Shown in pieces: positions 32,520-41,475 of a DNA stretch of 64,000 nt. Below the pieces are notes generated by a model. The model was not told the origin of the DNA and did no database searches. It was given only the letters and a program-made list of their open reading frames with translations. The first letter of the stretch is position 1. Each line of letters opens with the position of its first letter. Source of the stretch: Adiantum capillus-veneris (Eukaryota; Streptophyta; Polypodiopsida; Polypodiales; Pteridaceae). A program made the translations under genes and the position numbers. The stretch spans positions 67,148,935 to 67,212,934 of the forward strand of contig CM043950.1 of assembly GCA_014529385.2 (NCBI GenBank), in the 5' to 3' direction.

Positions 32520-32576
<57 letters not shown>

Positions 32577-32790
32577 CTGTGTCTGTGTCTCTATCTATGG
32601 AACTATGGGTATTGAGGTGTGTGTGTGTTGTTCAACACACACACACACACACACACACAATTTGTACCAACTGCTGGAAATACAGAGAGAAAGAGTGAGA
32701 GATCACCTTTTTTTGGTGGGGTGTGCAGGAACTCAAAGAGAGGTGTCTCCTCCATTGCTTTTCTCTGTGTCAAGCGGACTCGGTCTTTCT

Positions 32791-32851
<61 letters not shown>

Positions 32852-32952
32852 AGTAAGGACTCCCTCTTTCTATCTCTCTCTCAATCTGTGTCTCTCCCTC
32901 TCCCTATCTCTGTGACAATCTGATCACGCTTTCTCTCTCTCTGTCTCTCTGA

Positions 32953-32989
<37 letters not shown>

Positions 32990-33027
32990 ACAATCTGATC
33001 ACTCTCTCTCTCTCTCTGTCTCTCTAA

Positions 33028-33061
<34 letters not shown>

Positions 33062-33062
33062 C

Positions 33063-33125
<63 letters not shown>

Positions 33126-33541
33126 TGTTCTCTCTTTCTCTCTCTCAAAATCACACTTATAACGGATACACACGGCGGCGCCCCACGTGTCACTATAAAT
33201 TAAAATATATTTGCATGTTGTCGCACGTGTAGTCATTATTGAGACCGTATACTTTTTGTACGCCATATAAAGCGGTCAAGAGAGAGAAAAAACACACCTC
33301 GTGAAAGAGAGTGAGTGAGTGAGAGAGTGAGAGAGAGAGTGTGCAAGAGCATCGCCTGCGTCTCCGACAGCAAGGCCACGCAGCGACATAACAAGAAGGT
33401 CTGCTTCTCCCTCTGCCTTTGCCTAAATCTCTCTATCTCTGTTTCTGTCACCCACACACAAACACACAGACTTACATCTTTAAAATACAAACACACACAC
33501 ACACAGACACACACATACACACCCACACACTCACAAACACA

Positions 33542-33577
<36 letters not shown>

Positions 33578-33662
33578 AACACACACACACACACACACAC
33601 ACTGACAAACACACACACTTACACACAGACACACATCTCAAAAATACACACACACACACACA

Positions 33663-33740
<78 letters not shown>

Positions 33741-33741
<1 letters not shown>

Positions 33742-33799
33742 CCAAAGGTGCGCATAGAGAGCCATACCGGTAGTGCATGTGTCTATGCGCGCCGTTAGT
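33741..33799. repeat. 59-bp hairpin unit 3
   Basis: Begins ACCAAAGGTGCGC and ends GCGCGCCGTTAGT. The interior differs from units 1, 2 and 4 (atagagagcc ... gtctat), so the ends are conserved and the middle is free. Confidence 0.75.
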
Positions 33800-33810
33800 A
33801 CTGTCCATTG

Positions 33811-33856
<46 letters not shown>

Positions 33857-33877
33857 GGGTGTGTTATTTTACCCTAT

Positions 33878-33936
33878 CCTAACGGCGCGCGGACGTGCTT
33901 GTTGAGGTTAAAAAGGGGTCCGTGCGCGCCTTTAGT
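33878..33936. repeat. 59-bp hairpin unit 4
   Basis: Begins CCTAACGGCGCGC and ends GCGCGCCTTTAGT, with an interior stem ggac/gtcc. It lies about 170 bp upstream of the gene C start codon. Confidence 0.75.
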
Positions 33937-33992
33937 AATGTGGATTCTCTCTCTGTCTCTCTCTCTCTAGTTATATATGCTAAGCTATAGAA

Positions 33993-34031
<39 letters not shown>

Positions 34032-34105
34032 AGAGAGAGAGAGAGAGAGAGAGATTCATAGAAAGAGAGAAGGGGATTGAGACTCTTCTTTTGGTGTACA
34101 GTAAG

Positions 34106-36857
34106 ATGGCTAGAACAAAAGCCACTGCAAGGAAGGCAGGCAAGGGTCCAGGATTAGCATCGAAAGCAAGTGGTAGATCAGCAACCCCAAAGAAAAGACT
34201 TGGAAAACCAAATAAAATTCTGAAAGGGCCAAGGATGAAGAAGCTCCAAACCTGCATGGGACTTTTCAGAGAAATCAGAAAGGCACAGAAATGTGTAGAT
34301 TTATGCATACCAAAGCTGCCCTTCCAGAGGATGGTGAGGTCCATATGTGATGAAGCTACCTGGGGCACCAAAAGGTGGAAGGTGGTGGCATTAATGGCTC
34401 TACAGGAAGTAGCTGAGGACTTCCTACTGGAGTACTTCAGTGACATGACCATTGTTGCAGCCCATGCCCACAGGGTTACTATAATGGACAAAGATAGTGA
34501 GACATTGAAAAGAATAAGGTGGAGGTATGACAAACTGCTTGTCCCCAATGTCTGCAAGGATAAGAAAATGAGGGAAATTTTGTTATACCCCCCGGAGCTA
34601 GTGCCACAGCTCACACTTGTAGATGTCACACATGATGTGAATACAAGGGCAAGGGCAGAGACTATTGCTCGCCAAACAGAGGAAATGAGGGAAGCAGAGC
34701 TTCAGGAGAAAGCAAAAGTAGCAGTGGAGTCCCAGAAACAAACAGAGTGCAATGTGACCCTGTCTATAGAGGCAATGAATCAAGAAACTCTACTTTCAAT
34801 GAAGAATGGTTTGCTTGCAGAGATACCATTTGTAGATGGAACCAGAAAGCTAGCTCTGGAAAAGGTGGACATTGATTTATTGCAGAATCCAGATGCTCAG
34901 ATTTCAGACACAATTATCTATGCTTGTCTTAAGTAAGTGTTACTATCTTGCTAGCTTTGAAAACTCAGATAATAGGTTTGCTAACTCAGGTAGAGTCTCT
35001 GCAGCCTGATCAAAAGTCAACTCCCATTGCACACTCACACAGAGGTGTTTCTCCTTGATCCACAAATGTCTGTAATTATTAGACAAAAGAATAGTCCATC
35101 TGGGACCTTTGAGAGCTGGTTTCGCCACTGTGCTATGCTGGAAGTTACTGTGATCATCTTCCCATATGAGAACAACCATCACTGGAGTCTCATATGCCTT
35201 GATGTTGACCAACCAGCAGTGTGGGTGTTCAATTCAATAAAAGGAACCCACCCTGAAATTAGGCTGTAAGTGTTTTGTGTCAGAAAGTGTTTATTATAGA
35301 TATCCATGTAAATTTGAAGCCTCATGCTAACATCTTGACATTGCTTTGTGCAGTTGTATAAAGAGGTTGTTGCTTGCCTATGGCAAGCTATGTGGAAGGT
35401 ATGAACTATACAAGGCCCCAATCAAAGAAGTACCTGTCCCAAATCAAACCGATGGGAATTCTTGCGGCTGGAGATGTCTTCTCCATGCAGAATATGTCCT
35501 GCAAAGCTACTTTGCATTAAAATCTTTCATGACTAAGGTACCCATTTGGCAATGCATTCAGTTAGTTTTGGTTTAGTCTATAAAAGAATTCTCATCATGT
35601 GGTCTTTCAATTTTGCAGAGTGCTTTAAAAAACTACACATATGATTATTTGCAAAGATACCGGGTAAGTTTAATACAACACCTGCTTACTATGTCTAGCC
35701 CTAGAGAGCTTGAAGATAGCGGCTTGGATGAGCGCACTATTGATCTTACAAAACATGACGTGCCACCACGACAAACCCCTACATCCGATACAGTGGAATC
35801 GCATCGGGCCGAGGGTGTCATATCAGCAGAAGATCAAAGAGTCGAGGATGAGGAAAGGACAAATGAGCATATGGAAGCTGCTAAGGTTCAACCGGAGGAG
35901 ACAATGAAAGAGCCAAGTCAGCCAGTGGAACAGCCAAAAGAGCCTATGGCTGAAACCCAAGATGAGGAAAGCAGGCCTATAGATGAGCAAAAGGATATGG
36001 ATGAGGAAAGCAGGCCTAGGGATGAGCAAAATGATATGGATCAGGGAAGGATGTATGAGGCAAGCCGATCAACCTTGAATCAGGCAGAAAGGGCCATGGA
36101 GGAGACCCCTGATGAAGATTTGAATGATGACTATGAAGATAAAGCGGAGGAGAGCAACAACGACATGAACACTACAGAGACCCAGTATGGACCCTTGCTA
36201 CCTGTAGATACGGTTGTTCCGGTAATGTCTATTCAAGTATGGCAAAATATGTTCAGCTTCTAACTACTTATATGTACTTGTCAACTTTTACAGAGGTTGA
36301 TTATCTTGGACGTCAATGGATTGCTGCTGATGCGGGTGCCTCTCGGTGACAGAGGACCCTTTGAGGATTTGCAAACCTTTCGGATGGGAACTTGTCGAGT
36401 CGTGGTTCGTCCAGGAACCAAGGAGTTTATTGAGTTTCTTCTTCCGCGCTTCAGAGTTGGCATATGGTCTTCAATGCAAAGGCAAAACTTATCGCCACTA
36501 GTTGCAATAGTTTGCAGTGTATGCCAAGCTCACACGTCAGATTTTGCCTTTTTGTATGATCAAAGAAAATGCGTTACCGTTGAGGGCCACTACCACCCTA
36601 AAAAACCAGGATTACCTCTTTTGTACAAACCGTTTAGCCAAATCGGTGTACCCTTTGATGCAACTAATACACTACTAATTGATGATACTCCCGAAAAGGG
36701 AGAACTAAATCCGCCGGGAACAACTATCTCACCACCTTCTTTTGAGGGGCATTCCTTCGATTTTTACCTTGAAGACATTCTGATTCCATACTTACAGAAA
36801 TTGTATCTCAGTCTATTGTTCACGGACGAGTTTGTACTTTCTAATGAATTAAGATGA
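34106..36857 (+). CDS. Gene C: histone H3/CENH3-like - ULP1 protease - FCP1/NIF phosphatase fusion, five exons
   Basis: Exons 34106-34932, 35005-35265, 35354-35537, 35619-36221, 36294-36857. All introns are GT-AG and all phases match, giving 812 residues. The start is the MARTK Met; 43 in-frame upstream codons are GA repeat. Residues 1-45: H3-like tail (MARTKATARKAGKG keeps R2, K4, K9 of H3). Residues 50-145: histone fold (REIRKAQK, LPFQRMVRSI, LMALQEVAEDFL, HAHRVTIMDKD). Its loop 1 is one residue longer than in H3 and has RW, as in plant CENH3. Residues ~255-425: ULP1/C48 domain with NHHWSLICLD (His), an Asn where catalytic Asp is usual (VFNSIKG), and QTDGNSCGWRC (Gln, Cys). Then ~175 acidic linker residues, and residues ~626-812: HAD phosphatase with LDVNGLLL, RPGTKEFIEFLL, WSSM, TLLIDDTPEK. 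Exon 1 alone joins histone to ULP1. The role is probably nuclear; chromatin targeting is inferred. Confidence 0.82.
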
Positions 36858-36883
36858 TTCTTCTATCTGTCTTTGTCTTGTCT

Positions 36884-36886
36884 AAC

Positions 36887-36931
<45 letters not shown>

Positions 36932-36932
36932 T
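36884..36932. repeat. (TA)n-(GA)n compound microsatellite
   Basis: In the 3' flank of gene C, which also has a candidate poly(A) signal AATAAA at 36998-37003. Confidence 0.85.
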
Positions 36933-37054
36933 TTGACGTGGTAAAGAAATGTATTTCAAGCACACTTTTTCACAGGGCACAATTGAAAAATGAGATCAAT
37001 AAACTTCATGTCTTGAAAGTCATTTGTATACACTTGGGTTTACAAGAATATCTG

Positions 37055-38475
37055 TTACATTGACACTACTTCAACCCGACCATCCAACTCTTTGCACAAA
37101 ATATCTTTTTCTCTTCGCAGCATCACCTTACGGCCAGCTAAGAAAAAGGAAAAATCTGATAGTTCCTTGTCCATTGACTCTTCAATGATGTCATTTCGCA
37201 AATGCTGAAGACTGCATAGCTCCCTTATTGTAACCACCAATAGTAGGCCATTCTCTTTATCAATCACTTCCACATCCACAGTAGGATTATCTTCCAAACC
37301 TGCAGAAACTTGGTCCATAGGAATGTACTTACCTTTTAGCATTTGTGATCGCATATACCAAAATGAGAGTAATAGTGATTGTCTTGCAATCATGTACTTG
37401 ACAACTAGAGTATCAAGCGCGACCTCGCACCGTAAACCAATCTCTTCCTTTGCATACCATCCTTTGTCAAGAAGTTTGTCACAGGATGACTGCTGAAATG
37501 ACTTGCACATGAACATAGTTTTTGTAACTCTGATGTTGTAGCTATGAAACAGCTCTATGAAGAGTGCAACAGGACAAAAGTTTGCAATTCTAACCAGTTT
37601 GGTAGGAATAGAGCTACATAGAGACCTTTGTATATCCTTGTAGAGCTTACTTCGCATTGCCTCCACCATTGTTTCCTCGGGAACTGGCCAGTCCACAGTG
37701 TTCCAATCGGTCGGTAGAGGCAGTTTCACCAACATGCCATTCTTATTCCCTGAGCTGAGTTGGTAAAAGTGGTCATAAAAAAAGATTCCCTCATCAGCCA
37801 ATCTTTTGCTGCTCCTCTCTGAGTACTGTAGAGAACCAATATGGGCATGTACAACATGGAAGAGGCCTATTATGCACTCCACAGGCTCCCATTGCTCATA
37901 AGAAGAGGGATAAACATCTGCAATATATACAAGAAGAGTTAAACTAAGAGTATCAATAAGTACAAATGACAAATCTAATGTAATTGAGTTGTGAAGAGTA
38001 GAGACATTACTCATAACAAGCGGGAGAAACATTGCAAAATATATAAGAAAAGTTATAATGAGAGTATCAGTAAGTTCACATGTCAAGAGTACTTACAATT
38101 GCAACGTGGTTGATGTATATTTGATACATTTCCACCGTTTGCTATCACCTCTGGATGGGTAAACACATGCTGAACAAGAACTTCCTTTACAGATCTTTTG
38201 CCGATCTCAACTTTGAAATCCAACACCCTGGCCTTCCATGCTGAGCGGTAAACGTTGATACCACTAGACCTCTTGGGTCTTCTTGGTTGCATGAGGACCC
38301 ATGAACCTTTGTTTATCCTTTGTCCAACCCATTGGTTGTCTGCACTTATTGAAGCTGGTATTGTAATTGAGGATATGCTACTACTTGGCCTTCTAGGCAA
38401 AGTGCCGTTGTTGTTTGTTGGTGTGAGAGACAGTAAACACCTTGAGGCTCTTGGGCGAGAAGACGTGGATGCCAT
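37055..38475 (-). CDS. Gene D: unknown protein, two exons, convergent with gene C
   Basis: Exon 1 starts at Met 38475 (MASTSSRPRASRCLLSLTPT) and ends inside 38090-38100 at a GTAAGT donor. Exon 2 starts at about 37919 after TATATTGCAG and runs to the stop at 37055; the join is in phase (PRCN|Y, then VYPSSYEQWEPVE). This gives about 410 residues. The N-terminal part has a Trp-rich patch, DNQWVGQRINKGSWVLMQPR, and then WKARVLDFKVEIGKRSVKEV. The C-terminal part is helical and mixed charge (VRIANFCPVALFIELFHSYN; KYMIARQSLLLSFWYM). No motif I can name and no transmembrane segment of clear length. Both exons are free of stops, so it may still be coding. Partner of genes A-C by position only. Confidence 0.55.
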
Positions 38476-38945
38476 AACTCTCAGAGAAAAGCTTTAGTGG
38501 AGGGAGATTCACTTTGAAAGCATTCTAATGGAGGGAAAGTGTTTTAAAATTCCAATATCTTGTGCGGGCTTAATGGTCACCCTCCAGTACGTTAATGACC
38601 ATGAGAGAATATCAGAAGTGGGACCACATGCAAGCACCTAAAAGCTCGGTAAAAGGAAGGAAATTACTATGCTACAATCCTAGTTTCGTGAAAGTTTTAT
38701 GCTATTTTCCTATTTTTTGAGTCTTTCCAGGTACTTTCCTACGTAACGTAGCCTTCATGCTCATTGGACGCGCTCTATTTTTCTCTCTCTTCATATGGCC
38801 CTCCAAATGACCTCCAAAATTTCCTAATGCCGCCGGAAGTTAACTCTCACATCTTTAGTGATGAGAATGCCAACTCTTGCCGAGTTATGTGAAAAATTAT
38901 GTGTTAAATCAGTTTTAAGGTTCTTATAATCCCTGCTAGTTTAGT
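38476..38945. other. Right end of the four-gene module
   Basis: Upstream of gene D. Holds the right inverted-repeat arm (38797-38824) and otherwise no gene. tttctatttttttgagtctttcc near 38700 and T/C-rich stretches may belong to the gene D promoter. Confidence 0.4.
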
Positions 38946-39023
38946 TCTTTGTTTTTAATATAACATAATTTACGTTAGATTTAGATTTATGTTATATTAG
39001 ATTAGACTTAGGTTTATTTAGGT

Positions 39024-39059
<36 letters not shown>

Positions 39060-39205
39060 GAAGAAGAGAGTTTTAACGTCGTAGGAAACTATCCCAAAAG
39101 ACGTTAAAGATTAGGTTAGATATAGACTTACGTTTAATTAGATTTAGGTTTATTTTTAGTTAGATTTCCGTTTATTTAGATTTACGCTTATTTACGTTAG
39201 ATCGA
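38946..39205. repeat. Direct repeat R1, right copy, with partial SINE-like end
   Basis: Same orientation as 26640-26822. Includes a CA run (39030-39058), the aagaagaagagagttttaac tail and gtcgtaggaaactatc block (39057-39100), and several gtttaattagatttaggttt words. Confidence 0.7.
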
Positions 39206-39501
39206 GTCCACGCAAGAATTACTTACGGTTTAGGGTTTAGAGTTAGACGAACAGTGAAAAGATCTACTGTGAAAAGATGTTAAGATGCTGTGAAGTGCTA
39301 CAGCTAGAGAAGAGACAAAGGGGTTTTGTGCACTACATGCAGTATCATGTAGACGTGGGTCTGTAGATTTCTTGTACCCACAAATATAGGTATTGACAAA
39401 TAAAGACAAGATTATAACCGGTGGTTCTGATCTCCGTGCACCTCTAGACCGAGGTGTGCGGGGATTGGACATGACTAGAGAATGTGAGGTAGAGAGAGAG
39501 A

Positions 39502-39570
<69 letters not shown>

Positions 39571-39632
39571 GACAAAGAATGCCAATAGAATATTAAATTT
39601 GTTGTCCAGGTTATAAGATTTTTATCCTCATT
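39206..39632. other. CACTA intergenic region upstream of tnp2, with (GA)n
   Basis: No gene. GA microsatellite 39490-39567. Probably the promoter and 5' untranslated region of the transposase gene that starts at 39633. Confidence 0.5.
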
Positions 39633-41399
39633 ATGAGTAGTGACGAGGATATGGGACCGTCCAACCGAAACACCTATCTCTCAACGAGGGTCTTATGTCC
39701 TTGTAATCAATGCAAGCATGCTGTGCGACGGACAAGACGTGTTTCTTTGCATCACGTTCGCGAATTTGGCGAGTTCGATCCATCTATTATAGATCGAGTT
39801 GTTGCCAATTATAACTCGTCCGACTCTGACGCTGGCCAACAAGCAGCAATCTTGCAACCCAATAGACGTGCTCGCAGGCGCTTTGGTCAAGCAGCATATG
39901 TGAGGCCAGAAGATGTAGCCTCTGATAGCTCGGGGGATGATCATGCAGAGCACATTCCCAACGAGGCAATGTTTGAGCCCGAGATTGATGAAATGATCGA
40001 GACAATCATGGATTCAGAAAGGCTTATCTATGATGATATGAAAAGTGAAGCCGATACGCCATTGTATAATGGAGCACGTATGTCTAGATTGAAAGCACTC
40101 CTGGTTCTTCTCAACAAGCAGGCAAAGTTTGGATGGAGTGACACTAGCGTCACAACGCTTTTCAGGTGATCTATTACAATTAGTTTACTTTAATAAAACT
40201 CTAAATGTATAATGATCTGATAGATTTTTACACGACTGTATTGTATTTTTATGTTGTGTAGATTGCTTAAAGAGCACATACTACCAGCTGACAATGTGAT
40301 GCCAGATTCCCGAGATGAAGCAAGAAAGATTTTGCGAAACTTGGGGATGGATTACAATTCTATCCACGCTTGTCCTAATGACTGCATTCTTTTCAGAGGG
40401 GAATACATAGACATGGAGAATTGTCCGAAATGTGATTCCGAAAGATATCGAGTAGATCTCCACGGGACAAAAATTCCACAAAAGGTTTTGCGACATTTTC
40501 CTCTGCTTCCTCGCATCAAGCATTTCTTCGAATGTAAGTCCATGGCCGCCCTAGCATCATGGCATGAGGAGAATAAATCTTCGGATGGTGTGCTACGAAT
40601 TCCTGCAGATTGCGCAGCCTGGAAACATATAGATGGAACATGGTCGGATTTTGCCAGGGAAGCTCGAAATTTGCGCTTAGGCCTGGCTATGGATGGCTTA
40701 AATCCATTTGGTCAAAGATCAACATCTTACAGTGTATGGCCCGTTGTCATCGTCAACTACAACATTCCCCCGTGGTTGACTACGAAGAAGGGGCACCTAT
40801 GGCTAAGCTTGATTGTGCTAGGGCAATATAAAGTGAAGAATATGGACGTGTATCTTCGTCCACTATTGGAAGAGCTACAACAATTGTGGATTGGCATAGA
40901 GGTGGTGGATATGAGCCGACACACAGGACGACGGAATGCTTTGATCAGAGGCATTCTAATGTGGACCATGCATGACTATCCCGGGCTAACAGAATGCTCG
41001 GGTGATCTATTGACACTCCTCACTCAGACACTGTAAATCTTGTTTTTTCCCATAGTTGATCTATTATCATGTGTATACATGCAGGGCTTCAAACAAGCGG
41101 ATACAGAGCATGTGTCACATGTGGACCTAGACTGAATGCACGTAGGGCGCCCTCACTGAAGAAGCAAATCTACGAAGGTCATCAAGCGTATCTTCCAGAG
41201 AATCATGTGTTACGCGACGGCTTTTTGGGAAGAGAGCCACCAAGGATGTATGCACAAGCATGGTTAGAGCAGAAGGAGATGTGCGATGACGGATTGCCTC
41301 CAGGGATGAAGAGACTATCTCTATGGTACGAGTTACCATACTGGCCCCAACTCATGATCAATCACTTGCTCGATCCAATGCACATATTCAAGAATGTGG
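39633..41399 (+). pseudogene. tnpD: CACTA transposase, tnp2/TNPD type, C-terminally truncated
   Basis: Exons 39633-40165, 40262-41001 and 41085-41399, in phase (joins give LFRLLKEHILP and ECSGLQTSGYRAC). The encoded ~530 residues follow the tnp2 (Transposase_21) order: ARKILRNLGMDYNSIHACPN, DCILFRGEY, CPKCDSERY, ALASWHEENKSSDGVLRIPA, the catalytic-domain block NLRLGLAMDGLNPFG, WPVVIVNYNIPPWL, DYPGL and CVTCGP, ending LLDPMHIFKNV. Complete TNPD proteins continue for several hundred more residues; here the next exon belongs to the Transposase_24-like protein. This transposase normally cuts at the CACTA ends. Loss of the C-terminal part suggests this copy cannot mobilise itself. Confidence 0.87.
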
Positions 41400-41475
41400 G
41401 TAATCTACTATGTGGGTCATTGTCTACTCTATTCATTCAATATTAAGTTTAAATATTCGTGTGTTTAATGCAGGT

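Larger units (their letters stand above)
32348..32525. repeat. Long inverted repeat made of two 59-bp hairpins
   Basis: The arms 32348-32419 and 32454-32525 (ctttgcatttgtctattgga and its complement) are about 72 bp and nearly perfect. The TC run on the left and GA run on the right extend the palindrome. Each arm contains one 59-bp hairpin: 32366-32424 and 32448-32506, in opposite orientation. Confidence 0.85.
32100..34105. promoter_or_regulatory. Divergent intergenic region between genes B and C, microsatellite-dense
   Basis: No gene. It contains (TA)n 32175-32234, (TC)n 32274-32347, (GA)n 32523-32574, (CA)n 32636-32658, (TC)n 32793-32848 and 33070-33122, a ~75-bp tandem unit with gtgacaatctgatcac (32910-33060), (CA)n with short variants 33487-33660, (TC)n 33667-33738, (GA)n 33813-33853 and 33992-34054. 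Four 59-bp hairpins are embedded. ttatatatgc at 33971-33980 could be the TATA box of gene C, about 130 bp before its ATG. Since B and C point away from each other, this block probably holds both promoters. Confidence 0.55.
27123..38824. mobile_element. Candidate nested module bounded by a 28-bp inverted repeat
   Basis: 27123-27150 (ggaaatttcggaggtcattt, then ggagggcc) and 38797-38824 are reverse complements at 27 of 28 positions. Between them are four genes: A (+) and B (-) converge with 63 bp between their ends, C (+) and D (-) converge with about 200 bp between them, and B and C diverge from a repeat-rich 2-kb gap. The CACTA genes lie outside. This looks like a self-contained transposon or captured cassette. 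I find no target duplication outside the repeat and similarity stops at 28 bp, so the limits are an inference. Confidence 0.5.

Noticed and set aside
32136-33757. Ten or so repeat-coded open frames (SLSLSL, THTHTH, RERERE)
   Set aside because: Pure dinucleotide-repeat translations in the B/C intergenic region.
33977-34105. Upstream start for gene C adding 43 residues
   Set aside because: The added residues are GA-repeat Arg/Glu, and the histone-like MARTK start at 34106 is the better choice.
33985-34629. 214-codon minus-strand frame overlapping gene C exon 1
   Set aside because: Shadow of the histone-coding exon; composition is Leu/Ser/Phe with no domain.
27123-38824. Typical MULE with 9-bp target duplication
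   Set aside because: Flanks of the 28-bp inverted repeat (gtcactgac left, taatgccgc right) do not match, and no MULE transposase is encoded.
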